A stretch of 64,000 nucleotides of DNA from IDS-8 sp964607425 (GTDB lineage: Bacteria > Pseudomonadota > Gammaproteobacteria > Steroidobacterales > Woeseiaceae): positions 45,130 to 109,129 of the forward strand of contig CAZSKQ010000002.1 in assembly GCA_964607425.1 (NCBI GenBank), given 5' to 3'. A program made the translations under genes and the position numbers. Of the stretch, positions 17,601-27,039 are shown one piece after another. The first letter of the stretch is position 1, and the number at the start of each line of letters is the position of its first letter. The notes beneath the pieces are model-generated. The model saw only the letters and a program-made list of their open reading frames with translations. It did not search any database and was not told the origin of the DNA.

Positions 17601-20009
17601 ATGTCAGCCAATTGGAATTCACGCTCTCGATATCTGCTAATGATCAAGGTCGGCATTGTCCTGGCCGTTCCCGCTCTTTTTCGCCCTGCCGACGCGGCGG
17701 ACAGCCAATCCGTCGAGTCAGCGCTCGAGGAGATCGTGGTCACCGCGCGCAAGCGGGAAGAAGGCCTGCAGGAGACCCCTATCTCGGTTTCTGCCTTCTC
17801 CGCCAGTGACCTGGAATTCCGGCAAGTTGATTCAGCCGACAGGCTGGACGATTTCGTACCGAACCTGACATTCAAGGGTGCCTCACCGGTTTCCGGGTCG
17901 GGTAATGCGGCGCAGATTTTCATTCGGGGTGTCGGGCAGCAGGACTTCACGCCGGTGACCGACCCGGGAGTGGGTTTGTATATCGACGGCGTCTACATTG
18001 CCCGCTCGCTGGGATCGGTGCTGGATTTCCTGGAAATCGATCGCATCGAGGTGCTCCGGGGGCCGCAAGGTACCTTGTTCGGGAGGAACACCATAGGCGG
18101 TGCTATCTCAATCCACGCGAAACGACCAACGGACGACTTCGCGGCAAGCGTGGCGGCCCAGGTCGGCAGCGACGATATGCGGTTCCTCACCGCGCGGCTG
18201 AATGGCGCTATTCACGACAACCTGAACGGGAGCATCGCTTACAGCCTGCGCAAGCGGGATGGCTATGTCATTCGCGGTTTTGACGGCCTGGATCTCGGCG
18301 ATGACGACAGCCATTCAGCGAGGGCAGCGCTGCTGTGGGAACCGACCGAAGCGTTCCAGGCGTACTTGACCGCTGATGTCACGGTCATCCGGGAAAACGG
18401 CAACCCGACCATCAACGGCGGGCCGAATGAACTTGGTGCCTTCGCGACTTTCGGCAATGGACTCCTGGATTCCTGCACCGCCGTATCGATAAATCCTGCA
18501 TTCCCGCAGGCGGGTCCTCCGAGCTTTCCGCCGCCGGGCGTCCCGGCCAGCGCGGATGGCTGCGTGTCCTCCACCCGGCCCGATCCGAAGGGCGAGTCGG
18601 GCGGCACGTACCCGGTAAAGGATCACCTCGATATCTGGGGGACGAGCCTGGAGTTGAGCTGGGATGTCAACGAATGGCTCAGCCTGAAGTCAATCACGGC
18701 TGTTCGCAGCCTGGAAACCGAAACGTCCCGGGACGGCGACAACAGCGCGGCCAACATATTCCAGAGCGGAAACCAGATCGAGCAGGACCAGTTCAGCCAG
18801 GAGTTCCAGGTCAGCGGCGATTTCCCGGTCAACGGCAAGGCATTGAACTGGCTCGCCGGTGCCTATTATTTCGAGGAAGACGGGGTTGATGTGAACCCTG
18901 TTATCCTGCCCGTGGGCAACATATTGAGCGGCGGTCTCTTCGACAACGATTCACGCGCAATCTTCGCCCAGGGTACTTACGAGCTGACCGAGAAGCTGTC
19001 GATAACCGCGGGCGTCCGGTATACCAAGGACACGAAGCGATTTACCCCGGATACCTATGCTTTCGGCGACTCGTCCCAGTTGGGTCACCTCGGCTCCACG
19101 CCTTTTGCGCCGACATGGCCCCTGCTCGAAGGTATTTACTTCTCCGCCGCGGGGCCGCTTCCGGCCGGAGCGCGCCTGCTGCCTTTTACGGAGTTCAAGG
19201 AAGAATTTGACGATACGAACTTCATGGCGAACCTCAGTTATGCCTGGTCCGACGACTTCATGACATACCTGACCTATTCCGAAGGATTCAAAAGCGGCGG
19301 TTTCGACCAGAGATTTGCCGCGCCGCGCGAGAATAATGCCCCCAGCTCGTTCAGGCCGGAAACAGTGAAGAGCTACGAGTTCGGCATCAAATCCGAGTGG
19401 CTGGACCGGACGCTGCGCTTGAACGCCTCGTTCTTCTACACCGATTATCGAGACCTGCAGCTGGTCATCCGCGAGAACTTCAACTCCATCACCTTCAACG
19501 GCGGCACGGCGGATATTTCGGGATCGGAGCTGGAGATCGCCTGGATTCCCGCGCCTCAATGGACGATCAGCGCAACGTTCGGCTGGATCGATGCAGAGTA
19601 TGACGAGTTGAGCGAGGAGGTCATAACCAATGCGTCGCCAATTTTTCCGAACAACAAGCTGGTCAATACTCCGGACAAAAGCGCAACCCTTGGTATCGCT
19701 TACAGGGTCACCGGGTTGGAATGGGGTTTGCTGACACCGCGTCTGGATTGGTCATATCACGATGGCCAGTACAACGACGCTATCAACAGCCCGCAGCTTT
19801 ACCAGGAGTCCTATCACCTGCTGAATGCGGGAGTAATGCTCGAGTCCACGGACGGACGCTGGGAAGCGTTTTTGGGTGCGCGTAACCTGCTGGACGAAGA
19901 ATTTCTCGTCAGTGGCGCGTCCGCTTTCAACACCCCCGCATCCTATCTCGAGTTGGTATATGACCGGGGTTTCGAGTGGTCAGCTTCTTTTAGACTCAAT
20001 TTCTTTTGA
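17601..20009 (+). CDS. TonB-dependent outer-membrane receptor
   Basis: An 802-residue protein with a signal peptide (basic start, then MIKVGIVLAVPALF, cleavage near ADAAD). A TonB-box-like ALEEIVVTARKRE follows, then a plug domain (FIRGVGQQDF, YIDGVYIARSLG, DRIEVLRGPQGTLFGRNTIGG) and a long beta-barrel ending in aromatic ASFRLNFF, the usual C-terminal strand. It imports a substrate across the outer membrane using TonB-ExbBD energy. No siderophore or B12 synthesis genes are nearby. Neighbours (MFS porter, CoA ligase, hydratase) point to an organic acid substrate; this is inference. An AAGGA site precedes the ATG at 17601. Confidence 0.95.
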   Translation: MSANWNSRSRYLLMIKVGIVLAVPALFRPADAADSQSVESALEEIVVTARKREEGLQETPISVSAFSASDLEFRQVDSADRLDDFVPNLTFKGASPVSGSGNAAQIFIRGVGQQDFTPVTDPGVGLYIDGVYIARSLGSVLDFLEIDRIEVLRGPQGTLFGRNTIGGAISIHAKRPTDDFAASVAAQVGSDDMRFLTARLNGAIHDNLNGSIAYSLRKRDGYVIRGFDGLDLGDDDSHSARAALLWEPTEAFQAYLTADVTVIRENGNPTINGGPNELGAFATFGNGLLDSCTAVSINPAFPQAGPPSFPPPGVPASADGCVSSTRPDPKGESGGTYPVKDHLDIWGTSLELSWDVNEWLSLKSITAVRSLETETSRDGDNSAANIFQSGNQIEQDQFSQEFQVSGDFPVNGKALNWLAGAYYFEEDGVDVNPVILPVGNILSGGLFDNDSRAIFAQGTYELTEKLSITAGVRYTKDTKRFTPDTYAFGDSSQLGHLGSTPFAPTWPLLEGIYFSAAGPLPAGARLLPFTEFKEEFDDTNFMANLSYAWSDDFMTYLTYSEGFKSGGFDQRFAAPRENNAPSSFRPETVKSYEFGIKSEWLDRTLRLNASFFYTDYRDLQLVIRENFNSITFNGGTADISGSELEIAWIPAPQWTISATFGWIDAEYDELSEEVITNASPIFPNNKLVNTPDKSATLGIAYRVTGLEWGLLTPRLDWSYHDGQYNDAINSPQLYQESYHLLNAGVMLESTDGRWEAFLGARNLLDEEFLVSGASAFNTPASYLELVYDRGFEWSASFRLNFF

Positions 20010-20029
20010 AATACGGGAGTACCAGCCGA

Positions 20030-21298
20030 ATGAAGGCAATGACTTACGGTTGGGTCATTGTCGGCGTGACGGTTATCGGCCTTGCTACCGGCTGGGCAGC
20101 GATCGGAATTTTCGGATTCGGCGCCTTTGTCGGTCCGTTGCAAAGTGAATTTGGCTGGCAACGCGGCGAACTGTCGTTTGCGCAGGTCGTCATAAACCTG
20201 ACGGGGACGCTTGTCGCCCCCGTTCTCGGCCTCCTGGTCGATCGCTACGGAGTAAAGCGGGTGCTGGCGCCATCGACGTTCGCACTCGGGATACTGGTAG
20301 CGAGCCTCTACCTGCTGACCGACAACATCTGGCACTTCTACACGGTGTGGTTCCTGGTCGCACTGCTGGGATGTGCCGCCTCTCCACTGTGTTACTCGCG
20401 GGTGATCGTGAACTGGTTCGACGACCGGCGCGGGATCGCCCTGGGTATCGGGCTGTCCGGCGTGGGACTGGGCGCCGCACTGATGCCGGTCGTGGCCCAG
20501 GCGCTGATCTCCGAGTTCGGATGGCGAGTGGCATACCTGAGTCTCGGCCTGGTCCTGGTCGGGATCACGACGCCCCTCATCCTGATCCTGTTGCGGGACG
20601 CTCCGGTGGACCTCAGCCGGGAACCCCTCCAGGGCAGCGGCAGCGATATCGGCAGCAAACTGACCTCCGGCTTCACCGTACGACAGGCGTTCGCCCAGAG
20701 ATCGGTCTGGTTCATAGCAATAATCTTCATGTTTACCAGCATGGCCGTTACAGCGGTGGTCGTGCACTTGATTCCCATGCTGGTGTCGAGAGGCTTTACG
20801 CCGGAAAACGCCGCGAAGCTCCAGGGGCTGCTGGGCGTTTCGCTGATATTCGGGCGTATCTTCGTCGGCTACCTGGTGGACCGCTTCTTCGCTCCCCGCA
20901 TTGCAATGATTTTCCTGTTTGGCCCTGTACTTGGCACATGCATCCTGGCGAGCGGCATGAGCGGGCCGGCCGTGTATATTGCCGTTACTCTCGTCGGGTT
21001 GGCGATAGGCGCGGAGTTCGACCTGCTGGGTTACCTGACCAGCCGCTATGTCGGGATCTTCAGCTATGGCACCATCTTCGGTTTCCTCTTCGCGGCTTTT
21101 CAGACCGGTTCAGCAGCCGGCGCCGTTATAATGGGGTACTGTCACGATTTCACCGGTGACTACACACTGGCATTGTGGCTGATGGGCTTCGTAGCACTGA
21201 TTTCCTGCGTTCTTACAGCGCAGCTTGGTCCATACCCCGAGCTTCCTCAACAACGTAAAGAGCTACTGCCGCCGGATCTCGCGTACGAAATGAACTGA
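20030..21298 (+). CDS. MFS transporter, monocarboxylate/oxalate-formate-like
   Basis: A 422-residue protein with about twelve membrane segments. It begins MTYGWVIVGVTVIGLATGW and has the loop signature DRYGVKRVLAPSTF between helices 2 and 3. The arrangement (GFGAFVGPLQSEFGWQRGEL near the first loop) is typical of MCT/OFA-like MFS porters for organic acids. It starts 20 bp after the receptor gene; a GGGAG site precedes ATG 20030. It most likely moves the receptor's substrate across the inner membrane (inference). Confidence 0.88.
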   Translation: MKAMTYGWVIVGVTVIGLATGWAAIGIFGFGAFVGPLQSEFGWQRGELSFAQVVINLTGTLVAPVLGLLVDRYGVKRVLAPSTFALGILVASLYLLTDNIWHFYTVWFLVALLGCAASPLCYSRVIVNWFDDRRGIALGIGLSGVGLGAALMPVVAQALISEFGWRVAYLSLGLVLVGITTPLILILLRDAPVDLSREPLQGSGSDIGSKLTSGFTVRQAFAQRSVWFIAIIFMFTSMAVTAVVVHLIPMLVSRGFTPENAAKLQGLLGVSLIFGRIFVGYLVDRFFAPRIAMIFLFGPVLGTCILASGMSGPAVYIAVTLVGLAIGAEFDLLGYLTSRYVGIFSYGTIFGFLFAAFQTGSAAGAVIMGYCHDFTGDYTLALWLMGFVALISCVLTAQLGPYPELPQQRKELLPPDLAYEMN

Positions 21299-21309
21299 AG
21301 CAGCACAAT

Positions 21310-21324
21310 AATCGCGCGGCGATT
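21310..21324. repeat. Perfect short inverted repeat between MFS and regulator genes
   Basis: AATCGC-GCG-GCGATT is a perfect 6-bp inverted repeat 50 bp before the regulator start. It could be a weak RNA hairpin or an operator half; there is no T tract. Confidence 0.25.
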
Positions 21325-21374
21325 GGGCGTCTCGACTTGTGAAGTCAGCAAAACACATCGAACTCGAGGTTTTG

Positions 21375-21908
21375 ATGCAAAGATCACACCTGGCTGAGAC
21401 AGATCAAGAAGCTCATATGTTTGAGCTGATTCTGACCATTACAAGACTGGAGGCGTCGCTCGACCGGTGGCAGAGTGAATTCCTTGCTATGTACAGCAAA
21501 GCCAATATGACACCGTCCGACCTGATCATCCTCAACATGATCAGGTTGCATGATCGGCCAAAATCGGTGTTGGACATTTCAAGAATCCTCAACCGCGACG
21601 ACATACCGAACATACATTACAGCATTCGCAAGCTGCACAAAGCGGAACTCATCGAGAAGCAGCGCCCAAACAAGGTCAAGGGGCTAACGTACAAAGTAAC
21701 GGACGAAGGAAAAGACCTGACGGATCGCTATGCCCGGACGCGCAAGCAATTGATCAACGACAAGTTGCCCGTATTCGCAGAGTGGAAGAACTGGGTGAAA
21801 GTAACGCACGACACTCTTACGACTCTGCATACCATTTACGATATGGCGGGCTCATACCTTGCGACACACAGGCTGGATGGCAAGTCGGACGGTGACGACA
21901 GGAAGTGA
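21375..21908 (+). CDS. MarR-like winged-helix regulator
   Basis: A 177-residue DNA-binding protein. The winged-helix core spans about residues 45-125: SDLIILNMIRLHDRPKSVLD, recognition helix in NIHYSIRKLHKAELI, and wing with KVKGLTYKVTDEGKDL. Flanking helices are suited to dimerisation, as in MarR proteins. ATG 21375 is preferred over GTG 21339 because GAGG lies eight bases upstream. It lies in line with the MFS and CoA-ligase genes (15 bp before the latter), so it probably senses the cluster's substrate or CoA ester. Codon use and composition are clearly more AT-rich than in most of the window. Confidence 0.8.
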   Translation: MQRSHLAETDQEAHMFELILTITRLEASLDRWQSEFLAMYSKANMTPSDLIILNMIRLHDRPKSVLDISRILNRDDIPNIHYSIRKLHKAELIEKQRPNKVKGLTYKVTDEGKDLTDRYARTRKQLINDKLPVFAEWKNWVKVTHDTLTTLHTIYDMAGSYLATHRLDGKSDGDDRK

Positions 21909-21923
21909 GTTGGCGGTTGATCG

Positions 21924-23465
21924 ATGTTTAGTCTGTCGAGAATTTTTGAGCGAGCATGTCTCAGCTACCCCCAGCGGCCGGCGATTCTCGACGGCAATGT
22001 TCGCATTACGTACAGCGCGCTGCGCGGGCGCGTAAGGAACCTGGTATCGGCGCTGCAGGGGTTGGGTGTCGATCCCGGAGACAGGGTAGCCGTTGTCGCG
22101 AAGAACTCGACCGGGTTCCTGGAGCTCCAGTTCGCCTGCGCCCTCGGTGGATTTATTTTCGTGCCGTTGAATTTCCGCCTGGCGCAGAAGGAGGTCGAGC
22201 ACGTCCTGCGCGATTCCGGGGCAAAGGTGATTTTTGCCGACCCTGGGTATATCGACCTCGCCCGTGCTTCAGCGCGCGCGTCGGCAGAGCCGAACCAGGT
22301 GTTCGTGCTGTCCGATGCACCCGCCGAGGGAATTCCCGCAGTGGCAAGCCGTTCCGCGATAGGCGCCGGCAGCCATGGAAGGTATGACGCTCGTCCGGAC
22401 GATATCGCGGCAATCTACTACACCAGTGGAAGCTCCGGAAAACCCAAGGGGGTATGCATATCCCACCTGAACGCATATTGCGGCGCGCTTGACGGCGTCC
22501 TGGCCCTGAACCTGCAAAAGAACGACGTCTGGATGCACAGCGCGCCGCTTTTTCACATGGCATCGGCGATGTTCGTCTGGGCGCTGCCGCTGGTGGGAGG
22601 ATCCCAGGTGGCTTGCCACTTCCGGCCCGCCGATACGCTGAAGCTGATGGCTGCGGAGCGAGTCACCGCTACTGCGGCACCGATGACCCTGGTCTCTATG
22701 CTTGCCGAGCAAGTCGCGCTGAACGGCATCACGCTGCCTGCTCTCCGCCACCTCATCTACGGAGGCGCTCCCTCGCCACTGTCGGTGGTCGAACGCAATT
22801 ACCGCGTATTCGGCGAAGTCCTTTGCCATGTTTATGCCATGACCGAATGCACGGGCTTCGTAACGTTTCTCGGGCCGGAGGGCCATGCCTTCAACAGCGC
22901 GGCCGAGCGGGAACGTTCCAGGTCCGCGGGCTTACCGGTGAATTTTGTCGATTTGGCCGTGGTTGACGAAGAGGGCCGCGGAGTTCCCCCGGGAACGGTG
23001 GGTGAGCTCGTTATGTCGGGCCCCAAGGTCACCAGCGGCTACTGGAAGGCTCCCGAGCAGACACAGGCCGCGCTGCGAGACGGACGGTTATACAGCGGCG
23101 ACCTGGGTTACCTCGATGAAGAAGGCTTCCTCTACGTGGTGGATCGGAAAGCCGACCTGATAAAGACGGGGGGAGAAAGCGTCTACGCCGTGGAAGTAGA
23201 GTCTGTCCTGGCGGCCCAGGCCTTTGTTCGCGAGGTAGGAGTCATCGGGTTGCCCGATGAAAAATGGGGCGAGGCCGTCACCGCGATCGTCGTCCCGGAG
23301 GCCGGGGCTCGCATCGACATAGATACGCTCTTTGCCGCGTGCCGTGAATCACTTGCCGGCTACAAAGTACCCAAAACCATCAGGGTGCGGAACGAGCCCC
23401 TGCCAAAGAGCGCCGCGGGCAAGATCGCGAAAACTGAATTAAAGAAGCTTTATCGAGTCAACTGA
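21924..23465 (+). CDS. Acyl-CoA synthetase (class I adenylate-forming)
   Basis: A 513-residue ANL-superfamily ligase. The P-loop-like motif YYTSGSSGKPKGV lies around residues 170-182. It also shows APLFHMASAM, the A5 motif VYAMTECTG, the A7/A8 region LYSGDLGYLDEEGFLYVVDR followed by KADLIKTGGESVY, and the C-terminal catalytic lysine region PKSAAGKIAKTEL. It activates a carboxylic acid to its CoA thioester via an acyl-adenylate. With the adjacent hydratase this suggests activation and beta-oxidation-like breakdown of an imported acid. Chain length or aromatic preference cannot be read from the sequence. Confidence 0.93.
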   Translation: MFSLSRIFERACLSYPQRPAILDGNVRITYSALRGRVRNLVSALQGLGVDPGDRVAVVAKNSTGFLELQFACALGGFIFVPLNFRLAQKEVEHVLRDSGAKVIFADPGYIDLARASARASAEPNQVFVLSDAPAEGIPAVASRSAIGAGSHGRYDARPDDIAAIYYTSGSSGKPKGVCISHLNAYCGALDGVLALNLQKNDVWMHSAPLFHMASAMFVWALPLVGGSQVACHFRPADTLKLMAAERVTATAAPMTLVSMLAEQVALNGITLPALRHLIYGGAPSPLSVVERNYRVFGEVLCHVYAMTECTGFVTFLGPEGHAFNSAAERERSRSAGLPVNFVDLAVVDEEGRGVPPGTVGELVMSGPKVTSGYWKAPEQTQAALRDGRLYSGDLGYLDEEGFLYVVDRKADLIKTGGESVYAVEVESVLAAQAFVREVGVIGLPDEKWGEAVTAIVVPEAGARIDIDTLFAACRESLAGYKVPKTIRVRNEPLPKSAAGKIAKTELKKLYRVN

Positions 23466-23483
23466 TGCTTTGTCGAGGTAGCT

Positions 23484-24329
23484 ATGCATTTTCGTTACGT
23501 TGACTGGGAAGTCAAAAGCCTGCTGGGCAGGCCGGAATCCGAAGCAATAGGACTGCTCACATTGAACCGGCCGGAGCGCAAGAACGCGCTGGGTCCGCGC
23601 ATGCTGCTCGAGCTCGATGCGAGGCTGGCGGAGGCGCGGCATTCGCACGTACGCGTCATCGTCATTCGAGGGGCCGGAGGTGACTTCTGCGCGGGCGGTG
23701 ACCTGAAAGAGGAGACCCTGCCGCTGGACGATCCGGAAGAAACCTGGGGACTGCTGGGCGAAAACGGAGAAATGGTCCGCTGGATGACGAACGACCACAC
23801 TCATCGTTTCGCCCGCCAGGTTCTGGACAGGCTGGAGACGCTTCCTCAACCCGTGATCGCGTCGATAGACGGAATAGCAACCGGCGGCGGCTTCGAAATG
23901 GCAATAGCATGCGATTTGCGCATTGCCTCTCAAAGGGCCCGGATGGCCGAGCTGGCCGTGCAGGCTGGTTTTTTGAGCGAATGGAGCGCCGCGCGTAACT
24001 TGCCGAAGATCGTCGGTATCGGTTTGGCCACCGAGCTGATTTTGACGGGCCGTTTTGTCGATGCCGAAGAGGCGCTGTCAATGCGCCTCGTGAACAAGGT
24101 TGTCCCCGCGGAAGAGCTGGAGGAAGCAACCCTGCGCTGGGCGGGGGACCTGGCGCGCCTGCCGCCAGTTGGTGTGCTTTACGCCAAGGAGATGATCAAG
24201 CTGTACAACGATGACAATCGCAGCGAAGCACGGGCGGCCGTCGAGATAAACCGGGTCCTCGAGGTGATGAGACGAAGTGAATGTGCGGATGGCATCGCGG
24301 CCCTGCTGAAGAGAACACGAGGGAAATAG
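23484..24329 (+). CDS. Enoyl-CoA hydratase/isomerase family protein
   Basis: A 281-residue crotonase-fold protein. The oxyanion-hole segments are RGAGGDFCAGGDL (about residues 58-70) and IDGIATGGGFEMAIACDLRI (about 130-149). An insertion (ETLPLDDPEETWGLL region) follows the first. Known crotonases add water to, isomerise or cleave acyl-CoAs. The start is 18 bp after the ligase stop. It is the last gene of the cluster; a terminator-like hairpin follows about 80 bp downstream. Confidence 0.9.
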   Translation: MHFRYVDWEVKSLLGRPESEAIGLLTLNRPERKNALGPRMLLELDARLAEARHSHVRVIVIRGAGGDFCAGGDLKEETLPLDDPEETWGLLGENGEMVRWMTNDHTHRFARQVLDRLETLPQPVIASIDGIATGGGFEMAIACDLRIASQRARMAELAVQAGFLSEWSAARNLPKIVGIGLATELILTGRFVDAEEALSMRLVNKVVPAEELEEATLRWAGDLARLPPVGVLYAKEMIKLYNDDNRSEARAAVEINRVLEVMRRSECADGIAALLKRTRGK

Positions 24330-24394
24330 GGCTGTTCGCACGCTTCGATTGATGCCGGGCGCCAGGCAGGCGCCAGGCTTCCGCTGCCAATCAT

Positions 24395-24430
24395 GCCGTT
24401 GGTTCGGCAACGGCAAGCCGTTTTCTTTTT
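24395..24430 (+). terminator. Terminator after the catabolic cluster
   Basis: Alternative hairpins GCCGTTG/CAACGGC (24395-24414) and AACGG-CAAG-CCGTT (24409-24422). The latter runs straight into TTTTCTTTTT (to 24430). Because of this, the in-frame ATG at 24393 is unlikely to be the start of the next gene. Confidence 0.55.
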
Positions 24431-24449
24431 CGCTGCAGGGACGTCTGCC

Positions 24450-25478
24450 TTGATTTCATATGCTCGCGATCGAGCATGGTGGCTGGGACTCCTGCTGGTC
24501 GCGATGCTCGCCGCCGCTGCCCTGTTGCTGGCGGGAACATCGTGGGCGGAGCGTTGGGGCCTCGGCTCGCTGACCCTCGCCATCATCATTGGCATGCTGG
24601 TCGGTAACAGCGCCTATCCGCCGCTTGTAACGCCCGGTGTCGATTTCTGCAAACGTACGCTGTTGCGCTTGGGCATCGTGCTTTACGGCTTTCGACTGAC
24701 ATTCCAGCAAATCGCCGAAATCGGTGTGGCAGGCCTGGTTGTCGGGGTCCTGGTCGTGATACTGACGTTCACAATCGCGGTCCGGCTTGGCACGCGAGTA
24801 TTCAAGCTCGAACGGGAGACATCGATCCTGATCGGTGCCGGTAGTGCCATTTGCGGGGCGGCCGCGGTTATGGCGACCGAACCCGTCGTACGCGGCCAGG
24901 CCCATCGCGCCTCGATCGCGGTGGCCACGGTAGTGGTGTTCGGCACCCTGGGGATGTTTGTCTATCCGCTGTTGTATCCATACCTCGGGATTCCGGAGCA
25001 CGTATATGGGGTCTATGCGGGCTCTACCATCCATGAAGTTGCACAGGTCGTGATCGCCGGGGAGGCGGTCGGCGCTGTTGCGGCGTCAACGGCGGTAACG
25101 GAAAAAATGTTCCGGGTCATGTTGCTGGCCCCGTTCCTCCTCTTGCTTTCCATGAGGTACCGTGGCGGCGAGCCGGCCGCGGCGGGACGGGAGCACCGGA
25201 TCGTGATTCCGTGGTTTGCCGTATTTTTCATAGCGATCGCCGGGATCAACTCGCTAAGGCTGGTACCGCCGTCCTGGGTCTCATCGATATTACAGGTGGA
25301 TACCGTGCTGCTGACGATGGCGATGGCTGCGTTGGGGCTGCACACCCAGGCTGCTGCGCTACGGCTCGCGGGATTGCGCCCGCTGCTGCTGGCTGCAAGC
25401 CTGTGGCTGTTCCTGCTGGTTGGCGGGTTGGCAATCAACCTCGGCGTCCTGAAGCTGGTCGCGCTTGCGGGGTGGTAA
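24450..25478 (+). CDS. YeiH/UPF0324 family putative sulfate exporter
   Basis: A 342-residue integral membrane protein with about ten hydrophobic segments. The family pattern is GLGSLTLAIIIGMLVGN, LRLGIVLYGFRLTFQQI and SILIGAGSAICGAAAVMATEPV. Members are annotated as sulfate or sulfonate-linked exporters; the activity is poorly established. The TTG start at 24450 with an AGGGA site is favoured over ATG 24393, which sits in a terminator hairpin. It converges on cysG with a 13-bp gap and sits beside the sulfur-assimilation genes, which supports a link to sulfur. Confidence 0.8.
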   Translation: MISYARDRAWWLGLLLVAMLAAAALLLAGTSWAERWGLGSLTLAIIIGMLVGNSAYPPLVTPGVDFCKRTLLRLGIVLYGFRLTFQQIAEIGVAGLVVGVLVVILTFTIAVRLGTRVFKLERETSILIGAGSAICGAAAVMATEPVVRGQAHRASIAVATVVVFGTLGMFVYPLLYPYLGIPEHVYGVYAGSTIHEVAQVVIAGEAVGAVAASTAVTEKMFRVMLLAPFLLLLSMRYRGGEPAAAGREHRIVIPWFAVFFIAIAGINSLRLVPPSWVSSILQVDTVLLTMAMAALGLHTQAAALRLAGLRPLLLAASLWLFLLVGGLAINLGVLKLVALAGW

Positions 25479-25491
25479 TGGCCGTGCATAT

Positions 25492-26928
25492 TCACGGCAG
25501 CATTCGGCCTGCATCGACCGTCTGTCCCGTCCAGGTGGGGTCGACGGGTTCGAACCACGCCGCTTCCCCGGCGAGCGCGGCCGTCTCGCCGACGAACAGG
25601 ATAGCGGGAGCCGCCACTCCCATGGAGCGGGCTTTCGCGGCAATCCGGCACAGGCTGCCGGCGATGACCCGCTGTCGGTCAGTGGTCGCGTTCTCGACCA
25701 CGGCGGCCGGAGTTTCCGCCGCGAGTCCGTGTGCGAGGAGCTGCCCGGCGGTCTCTTCGAGGGTGCCCGCGCTCATGTAGAAAGAGAGCGTCTGGCCTGC
25801 GCGCGCCAGCGCCCGCCAATCAGGCGCCGCCCCGCCGGCAAGCTGCGCCGATGCCAGCGTCACGCTGCCGCTCATCCCCCGCAGCGTCAGCGGAATGCCG
25901 GCGTAAGCCGCGGCACCGACAGCCGCGGTGATGCCCGGCACGACCTGGAACGGCAGCCCGGCAGCCGCGAGTGCCAGGATCTCCTCGCCGCCGCGGCCGA
26001 AGACGAACGGATCGCCGCCTTTCAGCCGGCAGACGCGATTGCCTGCGCGGGTTTTCTTAACGAGCAGCGCGTTGATGCATTCCTGGCTTAGCGATTTGCC
26101 GCCGGGTGTTTTGCCCACGTCGACCAGCTCCGCTTCCTTGCGCGCGTAATCGAGAACAGCCGGGGACACGAGCCGGTCGTACAGCACGACGTCGGCCTGG
26201 CCGAGCAGCTGCTGGGCGCGAACCGTGAGCAGGCCGGGATCGCCCGGACCGGCGCCGACGATGTAGGCTTCGCCGGCCGGGCGCGCTGATGGCCGCGCGC
26301 CGTCGATCAGTTCCCGGCGCACGAGCTGTTCGGCCGCCTTCTCGCGGCCGGCGAGAATATGCTCCGCCGCGGGGCCGGCGAAAAAGCGTTGCCAGAAACG
26401 CCGCCGCTCATCAAGCGTCGCAAAGCGTTTCCTGACGAGCCCGCGCCAGCGGCCGGCACGCGTCGCCAGCGCGCCGATCCGGGCCGGGAGCCAGCGCTCG
26501 ATGCGGTTTTTGAGTTGCTGGGCGAGCACCGGTGCATTGCCGCCGGTTCCGATGGCGATCGTGACCGGGGCGCGGTCCACTATGGCAGGCAGGATAAAGG
26601 TCGATGCCGCGTTGTCGTCAACGACATTACAGAGGATGCCCGCGGCCGCGGCCACCTCCGCCACGCGCGCGTTGACGTGCCTGTCGGCCGTTGCCGCGAT
26701 GACCAGCAGCGGGCGCTCACGCAATGCGTGCTCCCAGGGAACGGCGCGATGATGTATCTCCCCCTGGTCCCGCAGGGCCGCAAGGGGCTCGTTCACTTCC
26801 GGGGAGGCTACCGTAACGACGGCGCCGGCCCGCCGCAGCAGCTCCACCTTGCGCTCGGCCACGCCGCCGCCCCCGACAACCAGGCAGGGCTGGCCCGCGA
26901 GCCGCACGAAAATCGGCAAGTGTTCCAT
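25492..26928 (-). CDS. cysG: Siroheme synthase, trifunctional
   Basis: A 478-residue fusion. The N-terminal precorrin-2 dehydrogenase/sirohydrochlorin ferrochelatase (about residues 1-205) starts MEHLPIFVRLAGQPCLVVGGG. The C-terminal uroporphyrinogen-III methyltransferase (about 215-465) has YIVGAGPGDPGLLT, LYDRLVS, RLKGGDPFVFGRGGEE and the SAM loop VVPGITAAVGAAAYAGIPLT. It makes the siroheme cofactor required by the sulfite reductase encoded 2 kb away. The reading frame remains open far upstream of 26928, but that part is antisense to cysB and unrelated. The gene is divergent from cysB. Confidence 0.95.
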   Translation of the reverse strand: MEHLPIFVRLAGQPCLVVGGGGVAERKVELLRRAGAVVTVASPEVNEPLAALRDQGEIHHRAVPWEHALRERPLLVIAATADRHVNARVAEVAAAAGILCNVVDDNAASTFILPAIVDRAPVTIAIGTGGNAPVLAQQLKNRIERWLPARIGALATRAGRWRGLVRKRFATLDERRRFWQRFFAGPAAEHILAGREKAAEQLVRRELIDGARPSARPAGEAYIVGAGPGDPGLLTVRAQQLLGQADVVLYDRLVSPAVLDYARKEAELVDVGKTPGGKSLSQECINALLVKKTRAGNRVCRLKGGDPFVFGRGGEEILALAAAGLPFQVVPGITAAVGAAAYAGIPLTLRGMSGSVTLASAQLAGGAAPDWRALARAGQTLSFYMSAGTLEETAGQLLAHGLAAETPAAVVENATTDRQRVIAGSLCRIAAKARSMGVAAPAILFVGETAALAGEAAWFEPVDPTWTGQTVDAGRMLP

Positions 26929-27039
26929 CAACGCACCATATGCCGGCGCCTGCGTTGCGAAAAATACGAAAAGGCTCTGCACCCATAACGCGCCGGTATA
27001 TCGTGCAGCGGATTTGACAACTCCGCGGCGACAGGGCAT

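Noticed and set aside
24393..24449. ATG 24393 as start of the YeiH-type gene
   Set aside because: The first 19 codons coincide with a hairpin and T tract that probably end the preceding operon, and a TTG with a ribosome site follows at 24450.
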